Below are positions 8,920 to 16,389 of a DNA stretch of 64,000 bases, one piece after another. Below the pieces are notes generated by a model. That model was given only the letters and a program-made list of their open reading frames with translations. It did no database searches and was not told the origin of the DNA. Each line of letters starts with the position of its first letter. Position 1 is the stretch's first letter. The DNA lies in assembly GCA_016296775.1 (NCBI GenBank), contig JAEDIE010000001.1:24449-88448 (forward strand), given 5' to 3'. The translations under genes were made by a program, and so were the position numbers. This stretch comes from Bacilli bacterium. GTDB taxonomy: Bacteria; Bacillota_I; Bacilli_A; RFN20; CAG-826.

Positions 8920-9472
8920 TTACTTCTTAGTTTTTATATTTATTTTATTTGCTCTTTTATTTTCTTTAGCTTTATTTTTAAAAAAATACATTCTTATACT
9001 TATCGTAATAATGTACTTATTGCTTTTGTTATTAGGTATTAGACTTTTAGAAAAAAATAATGAAAAAGATCAAAATAACAAGGGAATAATAGGGAATTTT
9101 TATAATTATTATAGTCAATTAAGTAGTTTTTCTATCCAAGAAATTTCTAATTTAGAAATTAATAGAAGCGATACAGAGTTTCTATCTTTGCATCAAGAAT
9201 TTATCTCATCTATTAAAGATTCCAATTCAATTTTTGGATATATTAAGTTTTTAAAATATTTAGATTGTAACGAAAAAGAAATACTTAAAAATATTTTCTT
9301 AATTAATCAAAAAGAGACTAAAAATAAAAAAGAGCTCATTTTAGAGAATAAAATTAAATTGTCTTTAAAAACTAAAGAAAATAAAAAGCAATTAGGATTT
9401 ACAATGGTTTTTATTGCACTTTTAGCAATACTTGTTATAACAATAGCTTTAGCAAAGGTGGTTATTGGATAA
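8897..9472 (+). CDS. Second TadB/TadC-like membrane protein (tentative)
   Basis: This 191-residue protein has two N-terminal membrane helices (about 9-27 and 29-50), a charged helical cytoplasmic region (about 52-165) and one C-terminal helix (about 168-190). It resembles its upstream neighbour in layout, like the TadB-TadC pair of Tad pilus loci. GAGG precedes the ATG. It shares its last base region with the next start (stop at 9470-9472, ATG at 9472). No family signature was recognised, and assignment is from topology and pairing only. Confidence 0.45.
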   Translation: MKKLKSTDYFLVFIFILFALLFSLALFLKKYILILIVIMYLLLLLLGIRLLEKNNEKDQNNKGIIGNFYNYYSQLSSFSIQEISNLEINRSDTEFLSLHQEFISSIKDSNSIFGYIKFLKYLDCNEKEILKNIFLINQKETKNKKELILENKIKLSLKTKENKKQLGFTMVFIALLAILVITIALAKVVIG

Positions 9473-9810
9473 TGAAAAAAGATTTTTTATGCATTATTTT
9501 TGTTTTTCTTTCTACTTATATAGGAACTTTTTATATAGATTTATATAGTTATTTTGTAAGCTATCAAAATTTATTAAGGATTGATAAAGAAGTTCAGTAT
9601 TTATTTGAAAAACAAGGGTTTATTTCTAAACAATATAAAGAACAATTATATAGTGTAAATGTTGTTATATATTATGAAAAAGAAAGTTATTTTGATGGAG
9701 AAGTGGTGGAATACACCATTGAGCAGAATGCAAATTTAATTAATACATATTTATATAGCAATAACTTAAGTATTAGTGGATCTGCTGTAGTAGGAATTTT
9801 TATTGCTTAA
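9472..9810 (+). CDS. Pilin-like single-span protein, last gene of the operon
   Basis: This 112-residue protein has an N-terminal hydrophobic helix (about 5-22), then a helix ending in an EKQGFISKQYKEQL segment, and a beta region containing DGEVVEYTIEQ. A membrane helix, a 'G-hydrophobic' helix and a short beta domain together resemble the DUF4320/TadE-type pseudopilins found in clostridial Tad loci. It lacks a clear prepilin cleavage site. AGGTGG precedes the start, which overlaps the previous stop. The operon appears to end here; the next gene, acpP, starts 52 bases later. Confidence 0.5.
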   Translation: MKKDFLCIIFVFLSTYIGTFYIDLYSYFVSYQNLLRIDKEVQYLFEKQGFISKQYKEQLYSVNVVIYYEKESYFDGEVVEYTIEQNANLINTYLYSNNLSISGSAVVGIFIA

Positions 9811-9862
9811 TTTTTACTCAGGTTTATTATATAATTTAATTAGTTAATTAATGGAGAATACT

Positions 9863-10090
9863 ATGGCTAAAAGAGAAGAAATTGAAAATTTAATTAGAAC
9901 TAAATTAAATATTGAAAACTTAGACTATAATGCAACATTAACAACCTATGGTTTAGATTCACTTGATGTTGTTGAATTTGTTCTTGAAATTGAAGATACC
10001 TACGGTGTCACGTTCGAAAGTGAAGAAACAAAAGACTTAAAAACAGTCGGAAATTTGGTTGATTTAATCGAAAAGAAAATTTCTAAATAA
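9863..10090 (+). CDS. acpP: Acyl carrier protein
   Basis: This 75-residue acidic protein carries growing acyl chains on a phosphopantetheine arm. GLDSLDVVEFVLEIE holds the modified serine in the DSL motif. The ATG at 9863 is preferred over an in-frame ATG at 9851 because GGAGAA (9853-9858) lies correctly before it, and the resulting N-terminus (MAKREEIENLI) fits the family. No fatty-acid synthesis genes are adjacent; the SDR dehydrogenase at 22412 is far away. Confidence 0.93.
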   Translation: MAKREEIENLIRTKLNIENLDYNATLTTYGLDSLDVVEFVLEIEDTYGVTFESEETKDLKTVGNLVDLIEKKISK

Positions 10091-10127
10091 AATATTACAA
10101 ACTTCGTTAATTTTTTTAAAAAAAATG

Positions 10128-10157
10128 TTGAAATTAATTAGTGTTGTTTGTTATACT
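10128..10157 (+). promoter_or_regulatory. Promoter of the tRNA pair
   Basis: A -35 box TTGAAA (10128-10133) and a -10 box TATACT (10152-10157) with an 18-nt spacer lie 18 bases before the first tRNA, a good match to a housekeeping sigma promoter. Confidence 0.7.
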
Positions 10158-10175
10158 TATTAAGCGTTGATTAGT

Positions 10176-10250
10176 GCTGACTTAGCTCAATGGTAGAGCA
10201 ATCGGCTGTTAACCGATCGGTTGTAGGTTCGAGTCCTATAGTCAGCGCCA
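10176..10250 (+). tRNA. tRNA-Asn (anticodon GTT)
   Basis: Acceptor GCTGACT pairs with AGTCAGC, followed by an encoded GCCA end. The D-arm is TAGCTCAATGGTAGAGCA, the anticodon loop CTGTTAA reads GTT, and the T-arm is GTAGGTTCGAGTCCTAT. It is 11 bases from tRNA-Glu, and the two are probably one transcript. Confidence 0.95.
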
Positions 10251-10261
10251 TCACTCAAATT

Positions 10262-10338
10262 GGCCTATTGGAGAAGTGGCTTAACTCACATGCCTTTCAC
10301 GCATGCATTCATGGGTTCGAATCCCGTATAGGTCACCA
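10262..10338 (+). tRNA. tRNA-Glu (anticodon TTC)
   Basis: Acceptor GGCCTAT pairs with ATAGGTC (one G-U pair), and ACCA follows. The anticodon loop CTTTCAC gives TTC. The T-loop GGGTTCGAATCCC is intact. Three terminator-like hairpins follow, and accessory-looking DNA begins after them. Confidence 0.94.
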
Positions 10339-10350
10339 TTTTGAAAGCAT

Positions 10351-10381
10351 AGGTTTGATACAGTAGTGTCAAACCTTTTTT
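10351..10381 (+). terminator. First terminator after the tRNAs
   Basis: AGGTTTGA / TCAAACCT forms an 8-bp stem with a 10-nt loop, followed by TTTTTTG. Confidence 0.8.
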
Positions 10382-10384
10382 GTT

Positions 10385-10421
10385 TGGCAGAAAGGGTGAT
10401 TTTCCTATCCGCCAGTTTTTT
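10385..10421 (+). terminator. Second terminator-like hairpin
   Basis: TGGCAGAAAGG (10385-10395) pairs imperfectly (two mismatches) with CCTATCCGCCA (10404-10414), and G followed by six T's comes next. It starts four bases after the first terminator. Confidence 0.6.
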
Positions 10422-10472
10422 AAAGACCAGAAGTAGTGAATTATGTAACTATTATCTGGTCTTTTCTTTATT
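10422..10472 (+). terminator. Third terminator-like hairpin
   Basis: AAAGACCAGA (10422-10431) pairs perfectly with TCTGGTCTTT (10455-10464) over a 23-nt loop, followed by a T-rich stretch. Three consecutive hairpins insulate the tRNAs from the region beyond. Confidence 0.65.
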
Positions 10473-10481
10473 TTTGTATTT

Positions 10482-10538
10482 AACTTTTTAACGATTATCT
10501 AACTTTTTAACGTTTTGACAACTTTTTAACGATTTATT
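10482..10538 (+). repeat. Three 19-bp-spaced direct repeats upstream of the lipoprotein gene
   Basis: AACTTTTTAACG occurs at 10482, 10501 and 10520, exactly 19 bases start to start. The remaining 7 bases of each unit are AT-rich and partly similar. They lie 117 bases before the lipoprotein start. The regular spacing, near two helical turns, suggests binding sites for a repeated DNA-binding protein (iteron-like). No replication gene is nearby. Confidence 0.6.
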
Positions 10539-10647
10539 TATTGATTGTTGGTATATGAATAATATGGTCAAAAGTATAGATTTTTTACATATTATGTGTT
10601 ATAACAATTTCATAAAAACACAAAACATATTAGGAGGTGCAATATTA

Positions 10648-11574
10648 ATGAAAAAAATTATTAATTTATTTTCTATTTTTTTATTAATTATTATTTCTTT
10701 TATGCTTTCTGGTTGCGATATTTTAAATGGTTTATTAGGTGACAATGGTTCAAGTAATAGAGAAGAAAACTTTAATAACGAATTAGAATCATCTACAGGC
10801 AAATGGCTATTAGAAAATGATGAAGACACTTATTTTGTATTTGATGGAACTAAAGGAGTTATGACATACAGCTATGTTGAAAATGGAGTTGACAAATATA
10901 ATGGTACTTATAGAGTTGTTTCTAGAGAAATAGGAAAAGATGTTGCAACACCACTAACTTTTGTTTTCACAAGAAATGATAAAGCAAAAGAAGATTGGAT
11001 TGGATGTTATGTCGAAGATTTTAATAGTGATTTTACTCAGTTTACAATTATGAGTGAAGAAGAAGATCTTGGAATGATTGATGGTTCTATTCATACTTAT
11101 ATTTATCGAATTAGTGAATTACCTTATAAAATGGGAAGTTATATTTTAGAAGGTAATGATTACAAAGTAGAATCTGATAATTATAAATACTCTAATAAAT
11201 TCTGCATTCCAAGTGGTACTTATACGTTAGAAACTGGAGAAAGATTTACTTTCTTATATACTAAACCTGTAACGAATGAATTGTTCCAATATGTAAATGG
11301 TGAAATAATTATTGAAGGAACAATTACGATAGCGGAAGATAAAAAGACAATTTATCTTTACATTGAGAATGATCCTTATAATAAAGTAACTGATGCTGAT
11401 AAAGAGCGTTACGATACGACATTTGGTATTTATTATCCACCTGATTTCTATCTACGAGGTGATTTTAGCAATCCAAATAAAATTGTAATTAATGATTTAT
11501 ATCATCACACAGAAAGTCCAAGTGAAATTGAAGATTCAACTTGGTTGTTTGGAACATATAATAAAATTAATTAA
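10648..11574 (+). CDS. Lipoprotein of unknown function
   Basis: This 308-residue exported lipoprotein has a signal peptide that ends in the lipobox LSGC, giving lipidated C23. Short low-complexity Gly/Asn/Ser/Glu-rich linkers then lead into a beta-rich mature part with several Trp and Tyr. AGGAGGTG (10631-10638) with 9-nt spacing fixes the ATG at 10648; the frame is open further upstream, but that part makes no signal peptide. It may bind a surface ligand; the family is not recognised. It stands alone between two unusual repeat arrays, downstream of tRNA terminators and upstream of a decayed IS, so it looks like accessory DNA. Confidence 0.75.
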   Translation: MKKIINLFSIFLLIIISFMLSGCDILNGLLGDNGSSNREENFNNELESSTGKWLLENDEDTYFVFDGTKGVMTYSYVENGVDKYNGTYRVVSREIGKDVATPLTFVFTRNDKAKEDWIGCYVEDFNSDFTQFTIMSEEEDLGMIDGSIHTYIYRISELPYKMGSYILEGNDYKVESDNYKYSNKFCIPSGTYTLETGERFTFLYTKPVTNELFQYVNGEIIIEGTITIAEDKKTIYLYIENDPYNKVTDADKERYDTTFGIYYPPDFYLRGDFSNPNKIVINDLYHHTESPSEIEDSTWLFGTYNKIN

Positions 11575-11711
11575 TTGGCAATAGGAATAAGGGTACAAAA
11601 ACTACCTAAAAGGGTACGGACTTTTAATACAAGGGTACGGAAAAAATAAACCTTATAACGATTACTCATTAAAGGGTACGGAATTGTATTAAAATAGGTA
11701 GTGTTTGCCAA
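11575..11711. repeat. Nested inverted repeats enclosing four periodic direct repeats
   Basis: AAGGGTAC begins at 11589, and the fuller unit AAGGGTACGGA at 11610, 11631 and 11672. Start-to-start steps are 21, 21 and 41 bases. Two inverted-repeat pairs enclose the group: TTGGCAA (11575-11581) with TTGCCAA (11705-11711), and ACTACCTA (11601-11608) with TAGGTAGT (11695-11702). The block immediately follows the lipoprotein stop. It resembles an array of protein-binding sites, such as a transposon end, an att-like site or an operator. No gene is present in it. Confidence 0.6.
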
Positions 11712-11723
11712 AAAGGAGATTCT

Positions 11724-11757
11724 AGGATAATACGTTGTATTATCCTTTTATTTTATG
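11724..11757 (+). terminator. Terminator-like hairpin downstream of the repeat block
   Basis: AGGATAATAC and GTATTATCCT form a perfect 10-bp stem with a GTT loop, followed by TTTATTTTAT. It probably ends lipoprotein transcription. Confidence 0.65.
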
Positions 11758-11787
11758 GATTCTCCGTTTTTTTCCGGGGTATTTCCG

Positions 11788-11814
11788 GGTATTTGAAAAA
11801 ATACCTCTTTTTTA
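11788..11814 (+). terminator. Second terminator-like hairpin before the IS remnant
   Basis: GGTATTT / AAATACC with a GAAA tetraloop is followed by TCTTTTTTT. A tandem TTTCCGGG-TATTT duplication (11772-11794) feeds into the stem. Confidence 0.6.
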
Positions 11815-11904
11815 TTAGGAAAATTGAAAATACCCTGTGAAAAATAATCGTTTTTTGTAGTGAACACATTTCTTTGGACCAAAATAATGAAGGGAAGATT
11901 TTAT

Positions 11905-12364
11905 ATGAAGTTCACAAAAGAGTTCAGGTTAAAATGGTAAAAAATACTTGAACGGAGAAATGATTCTAAAGTTTGGAGATGGATCAAAACACAATTGCTC
12001 TAAAACTGTAAGGGCATGGGTTAAGCTTTATGGAATATCATGGAGAAGAAGGCTTGAGCCATCGCTATAACAATAGGACAATCAAAGAAAAAGAATATGC
12101 TGTTAAGAGATTTCTTGTTGGAGAAAGCAAAACTGATGTTGCCGCTTCTTTAGGAATAAGTAAATCCATTTTATCTGAATGAATTAACATTATTTTAAAA
12201 AAGGAATTTCTGGTATAGAATTAAATCACTTATTGGGAAGGCCACCAAAAATGTCTAAAAACACACTAGGAAGAAAAACTCGCGCTGAATTAGAAAAAGA
12301 ATATAAATTTTTAAAGACAGAGGGCGAATATTTAAAAAAATTAGATGCCTTAGTTCAAAAATGA
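11905..12364 (+). pseudogene. IS3-type OrfA remnant with frameshifts and stops
   Basis: Starting at ATG 11905 (MKFTKEFRLKW, then a stop), the coding trace jumps frame several times. A helix-turn-helix segment (SKTVRAWVKLYGISW) and a second one (TDVAASLGISKSILSE) are readable, as is GRPPKMSKNTLGRKTRAELEKEYKFLKTE, the leucine-zipper-like tail of OrfA. One in-frame TGA sits where Trp is usual. The final frame ends at TGA 12362-12364, overlapping the OrfB ATG after a run of five A's, which is the usual site of the -1 frameshift that fuses the two products. Confidence 0.7.
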
Positions 12365-12777
12365 AACGTGCTACAATCGAAGAAAAAGTAAAGATTGTTA
12401 ATGTATTAAGGCACAAGTATAAATTAAGCACCTTATTGGAAATTTCAAAACTATCTAAATCAACATATTTTTTCACTCTTAACAAAGTAAACTTAGATGA
12501 TAAAAACAAAGAAATTATTAATGAGATTATTGATATTTATTACTTTAATAAATCAAGATATGGTTATAGAAGAATAACTCAAGAACTTAAAAATAGATGT
12601 TTTATAGTTAACTATAAAAAGTTAAACGTATTATATCACCATTAGGTATTTTTGGTATTAAAACAAGCAATTATTGATTATATCAATTACTACAACAACG
12701 ATAGAATTTCTTGCAAATTAAAAGGACTGAGTCTGAATAACTTTAGACATCAGTCCATTCAACCCCTTATAATTTAA
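12361..12777 (+). pseudogene. IS3-type OrfB (DDE transposase) remnant, catalytic core deleted
   Basis: The first 94 codons (12361-12645) match the N-terminal part of an IS3 OrfB, with SKSTYFF and NKSRYGYRRITQEL. After a TAG the same frame continues with the extreme C-terminus (QAIIDYINYYNNDRISCKLKG to the TAA at 12775-12777). The whole DDE catalytic region between the two is missing, so no active transposase can be made. Confidence 0.75.
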
Positions 12778-12842
12778 TTGAACTTGTCCAATAAAGTGGG
12801 TTCACTTCAAATTTGGGGTACCTCTCATTTTGTGCCTTATTT

Positions 12843-14459
12843 TTATAATTTTGGTCCTGCATTTACTAAAGCTTTTCCTGCATCATTTGTTTCATATTTT
12901 TTAAAGTTTTTAATAAATAATGAAGCAAGATTTTTAGCTTTTTCATCCCAATCAGAAGGATTTACATAGGTATCTCTTGGATCAAGAATTTTTGTATCAA
13001 CTCCTTCAAGAATAGTAGGAACTTCTAAATCAAAGTATGGAATTTTCTTTGTTGGAGCTTCATTGATTTTTCCATTTAAGATGGCATCAATAATTCCACG
13101 TGTATCTTTAATTGAAATACGTTTTCCTGTACCATTCCATCCTGTATTAACTAAATAAGCTTTAGCACCACTAACTTGCATTTTTCTAACAAGTTCATGA
13201 GCATATTTTGTTGGATGAAGTTCAAGGAATGCTTGTCCAAAGCAAGCAGAGAATGTTGGAGTTGGTTCAGTAATTCCTCTTTCTGTACCAGCAAGTTTAG
13301 CTGTAAATCCACTTAAGAAATAATATTGAGTTTGTTCAGGAGTGAGGATTGAAACAGGAGGTAAAACACCAAAAGCATCAGCTGATAAGAAAATAACATC
13401 TTTAGCCATTGGAGCACTTGATATAGGTTTTACAATATTGTTAATGTGATGAATTGGATAGGAAACACGTGTATTTTCAGTAACAGATTTATCAGTAAAA
13501 TCAATTTTACCATTTGCATCAACAGTAACATTTTCTAAAAGAGCATCACGTCTAATAGCGTTATAAATATCTGGTTCAGATTCTTTATCAAGGTTAATAA
13601 CTTTAGCATAGCATCCACCTTCAAAATTAAAGACGCCATTATCATCCCAACCATGTTCATCATCACCAATTAATAATCTTTTTGGATCTGTAGATAATGT
13701 AGTTTTTCCTGTTCCTGATAAACCAAAGAAGATAGCAGTATTTTTACCTTCTAAATCGGTATTAGCTGAACAGTGCATACTAGCAATTCCTTTTAATGGA
13801 AGGTAGTAGTTCATCATTGAGAAGATACCTTTTTTCATTTCGCCACCATACCAAGTATTGATGATGACTTGTTCTCTACTTGTAATATTGAAAATTACAG
13901 CGGTTTCAGAATTTAATCCTAATTCTTTATAGTTTTCAACTTTAGCTTTACTTGCATTATATACAACAAAATCTGGAACGAAGTTTTCTAATTCGTCTTC
14001 AGTTGGTCTAATGAACATGTTTTTAATAAAGTGAGCTTGCCATGCAACTTCAACAATAAATCTAACAGCCATTCTTGTATCTTTATTTGCACCAGCAAAT
14101 CCATCAACTACAAATAATCTCTTATTTGATAATTCTTTTGTAGCAATCTTTTTACATTCTTCCCAAGCATGAATAGAAGCTTTATGGTTATCATTCTTGT
14201 ATTCATCGCTTGTCCACCAAATAGTATCTTTGCTATTTTCATCTTCAACAATAAATTTATCCTTAGGTGAACGTCCTGTGTAAACACCAGTCATTACGTT
14301 AACTGCACCAAGTTCAGTTTCTTGACCCTTTTCAAATCCTTCAAGGGTAGAAGAAGTTTCTTCTTCAAATAATAATTCGTAACTTGGATTGTAGACAATT
14401 TCTTTTACATTTGTAATTCCACGTTCTTCTAAGAACTTTGTTAATTCTATTTTTTTCAT
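12843..14459 (-). CDS. pckA: Phosphoenolpyruvate carboxykinase (ATP)
   Basis: This 538-residue enzyme interconverts oxaloacetate + ATP with PEP + CO2 + ADP. Visible motifs are [10 protein letters not shown], the kinase loop [11 protein letters not shown], the metal-binding [11 protein letters not shown], and [12 protein letters not shown] longer start at 14477 exists, but GGAGG lies between the two ATGs (11 nt before 14459), so 14459 is preferred. It diverges from the oxaloacetate decarboxylase operon across a 245-bp gap with a large palindrome. The 3' end reaches to within 40 bases of the decayed IS. In anaerobes PckA often runs toward oxaloacetate and makes ATP; that direction is inference here. 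Confidence 0.95.
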   Translation of the reverse strand: MKKIELTKFLEERGITNVKEIVYNPSYELLFEEETSSTLEGFEKGQETELGAVNVMTGVYTGRSPKDKFIVEDENSKDTIWWTSDEYKNDNHKASIHAWEECKKIATKELSNKRLFVVDGFAGANKDTRMAVRFIVEVAWQAHFIKNMFIRPTEDELENFVPDFVVYNASKAKVENYKELGLNSETAVIFNITSREQVIINTWYGGEMKKGIFSMMNYYLPLKGIASMHCSANTDLEGKNTAIFFGLSGTGKTTLSTDPKRLLIGDDEHGWDDNGVFNFEGGCYAKVINLDKESEPDIYNAIRRDALLENVTVDANGKIDFTDKSVTENTRVSYPIHHINNIVKPISSAPMAKDVIFLSADAFGVLPPVSILTPEQTQYYFLSGFTAKLAGTERGITEPTPTFSACFGQAFLELHPTKYAHELVRKMQVSGAKAYLVNTGWNGTGKRISIKDTRGIIDAILNGKINEAPTKKIPYFDLEVPTILEGVDTKILDPRDTYVNPSDWDEKAKNLASLFIKNFKKYETNDAGKALVNAGPKL

Positions 14460-14603
14460 TAAAGTTTGTGCCTCCATTGATATAAAAATTTTTAATAAAA
14501 TTAAAATTTCATAATCGATTAAATGTTATCAATTAATATAACGAAATTCAACTTAAACACATTGTGATTTAATGTATAAACAATTTAATATCAAAATATT
14601 TCA

Positions 14604-14612
14604 TGATATAAT
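14604..14612 (+). promoter_or_regulatory. Extended -10 promoter of the oxaloacetate decarboxylase operon
   Basis: TGATATAAT is an extended -10 box (TG-N-TATAAT). No good -35 is seen, as is usual for this class. It implies a leader of roughly 85 nt that contains the palindrome at 14659-14680. Confidence 0.5.
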
Positions 14613-14658
14613 AAGTTTGATTTTGGGATTTTTTCTATAAGTGCAAAAAATCACAAAA

Positions 14659-14680
14659 ATTAATGATTTAAATCATTAAT
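14659..14680. promoter_or_regulatory. Perfect 22-bp palindrome, candidate operator
   Basis: The half-site ATTAATGATTT is followed directly by its reverse complement, with no spacer. It lies 24 bases before the oadA start and 47 bases after the likely -10 box, so a bound protein would block transcription or the RNA hairpin would hide the leader. Confidence 0.5.
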
Positions 14681-14704
14681 ATTATTTAGAAAAAGGAGTA
14701 AAAG

Positions 14705-16075
14705 ATGGGAGTTAAAATTGTTGAAACAGCTTTAAGAGATGGCCATCAATCACTTTTTGCAACACGTATGACTACTGAAGAAGTTTTACTTGCTTTAAAG
14801 GAACTTGATAAAGTAGGTTATCATGCTTTAGAAGTATGGGGTGGAGCAACTTTTGATGCTTGTTTAAGATTTTTAAATGAAGATCCATGGGAGAGACTTA
14901 GAAAAATTAAAAAGGTTTGTAAACATACAAAGTTACAAATGTTATTCCGTGGACAAAACATTTTAGGATATCGTCATTATGCTGATGATGTAGTTGAAAA
15001 GTTTGTTAAATTATCAATTAAAAATGGTATTGACATTATTCGTGTATTTGATGCTTTAAATGATATTAGAAATTTAGAATGTGCAGTTAAAGCTACAAAG
15101 AAATATGGTGGGGAATGTCAAATTGCTTTAAGTTATACAACTAGTCCAGTTCATACAATTGAATATTATGTTAATTTAGCTAAACAAGTTGAAGCTTTAG
15201 GTGCTGATTCACTTTGTATTAAGGATATGGCTGGTGTTTTACTTCCTGAAACTGCTTATCAATTAATTAAAGCAATAAAAGAAAATACTAAATTACCAGT
15301 TGAATTACATTCACATTGTACTGGTGGATTAATGGAAATGACATATATGAGAGCCATTCAAGCTGGTGTTGATATTATTGATACAGCTCTTTCACCTTTA
15401 AGTGGAGGAACATCTCAACCTTGTACCGAATCAATTAATTATGCTTTAGAAGGTACAGAATATGATCCAAAACTTAATAAAGAAATGCTTGAATTAGCTG
15501 CTATAAAATTAGCTCCTGTTAGACAAAAATATTTAAATAATGGTTTACTTAATCCAAAAGTTCTTGGATGCAATCCAAATATTCTTAAATACCAAGTTCC
15601 TGGAGGAATGTTATCTAACTTAATTTCTCAATTAACTCAACAAGGTGCTTTAGATAAATTAGATGAAGTTTTAGCTGAAGTTCCTAATGTTAGAAAAGAT
15701 TTAGGTTATCCACCTCTTGTCACTCCATTAAGTCAAATGGTAGGAACTCAAGCCGTATTAAATGTCTTAAATAAAGAAAGATATAAGATGGTTCCTAAAG
15801 AAATTAATGACTATTTGCATGGAAAATATGGACAAGCTCCTGCTATTGTCAATGAAGAAGTTAGACATAAGATTATTGGAAATGATGAAGTTATTACTTA
15901 TCGTCCAGCTGATGATTTAAAACCTGAATTTAAATCTTTAAAAGAACAATATAAAGGAATTGCTAAATCTGATGAAGATGTATTAAGTATTGCTTTATTC
16001 CAAGACATTGCAATTAAGTTTCTTAAAAGAAGAAATGAAGATTTAAAACCAACAGTTATTAAATTAGAGGCTTAG
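14705..16075 (+). CDS. oadA: Oxaloacetate decarboxylase alpha (carboxyltransferase) subunit, no biotin domain
   Basis: This 456-residue subunit transfers the carboxyl group of oxaloacetate to biotin, leaving pyruvate. The N-terminus VETALRDGHQSLFATRM is the carboxyltransferase signature with the metal-binding Asp; IKDMAGVL and HSHCTGG carry further metal and active-site residues. Full-length OadA of enterobacteria is about 590 residues because it ends in a biotin-carrier domain; here that domain is a separate gene at 16390. AAAAAGGAG precedes the start. It is the first gene of the pump operon, followed by the small membrane subunit, the carrier, the beta pump and birA. Confidence 0.9.
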   Translation: MGVKIVETALRDGHQSLFATRMTTEEVLLALKELDKVGYHALEVWGGATFDACLRFLNEDPWERLRKIKKVCKHTKLQMLFRGQNILGYRHYADDVVEKFVKLSIKNGIDIIRVFDALNDIRNLECAVKATKKYGGECQIALSYTTSPVHTIEYYVNLAKQVEALGADSLCIKDMAGVLLPETAYQLIKAIKENTKLPVELHSHCTGGLMEMTYMRAIQAGVDIIDTALSPLSGGTSQPCTESINYALEGTEYDPKLNKEMLELAAIKLAPVRQKYLNNGLLNPKVLGCNPNILKYQVPGGMLSNLISQLTQQGALDKLDEVLAEVPNVRKDLGYPPLVTPLSQMVGTQAVLNVLNKERYKMVPKEINDYLHGKYGQAPAIVNEEVRHKIIGNDEVITYRPADDLKPEFKSLKEQYKGIAKSDEDVLSIALFQDIAIKFLKRRNEDLKPTVIKLEA

Positions 16076-16077
16076 TT

Positions 16078-16377
16078 ATGATTTTAGATAATTATTTAGA
16101 AAACCTTGGTTACGATAACTATTGGATGGCATTATTAATTTCATTATTTGCAATCTTAGTTGTTTTTGGAATATTAACTCTTATTATTGGTGCATGTTCA
16201 TTAATATTTAAAGCTATAAATAGCGTAGATAAGAAAATGAACATTCTTCCAAAAGAAGAAAACAAAATACTAGAAACTGATAAAGATGCTGTTGTTGCTT
16301 CGATTGTAGCAACTATTGAATTTAATAAAGAAACCGGAAAAGATGCTAAGTTAGTTAGTATTAAAAGGATTGATTAA
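16078..16377 (+). CDS. OadG-like small membrane subunit
   Basis: This 99-residue protein has one membrane helix (about residues 17-42) and a short charged C-terminal tail, the layout of the gamma (OadG) subunit that holds the decarboxylase complex together. It starts two bases after the oadA stop and sits between the carboxyltransferase and biotin-carrier genes, which is the typical gamma position. The sequence is poorly conserved in this family, so the call relies on size, topology and context. Confidence 0.7.
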   Translation: MILDNYLENLGYDNYWMALLISLFAILVVFGILTLIIGACSLIFKAINSVDKKMNILPKEENKILETDKDAVVASIVATIEFNKETGKDAKLVSIKRID

Positions 16378-16389
16378 GGAGATAAACTT

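Larger units (their letters stand above)
11856..12809 (+). mobile_element. Decayed, internally deleted IS3-family element
   Basis: The 954-bp element is bounded by imperfect inverted ends. The left end GTGAACACATTTCTTTGGAC (from 11860) matches the complement of the right end (12784-12805) at 17 of 22 positions. With the TG...CA tips, the borders become 11856 and 12809. Inside are remnants of OrfA and OrfB in the overlapping ATGA arrangement typical of IS3 elements. Full members are about 1.2-1.5 kb, so several hundred bases of the integrase core are missing. No target duplication is evident. It is not expected to move by itself. Confidence 0.75.

Noticed and set aside
10555..10647. Upstream in-frame extension of the lipoprotein gene.
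   Set aside because: The strong AGGAGGTG site and lipobox signal peptide both point to ATG 10648.
10482..11682. Repeat arrays as CRISPR.
   Set aside because: Repeats are only 11-12 bases with 7-10-base gaps, lack long spacers, and no cas genes are in the window.
12180..12185. TGA at an expected Trp position in the IS OrfA remnant, suggesting TGA = Trp (code 4).
   Set aside because: The IS copy has other stops and frameshifts. RF2 with its TGA frameshift site is present and intact genes use TGG for Trp, so TGA is a stop codon.
11849..12814. Target-site duplication flanking the IS remnant.
   Set aside because: The flanks (TTTTT and AATTT) do not match, so no duplication can be claimed.
12778..12969. 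Plus-strand open frame over the IS right end and the pckA 3' end.
   Set aside because: It covers the antisense of pckA and has no ribosome site or family features.
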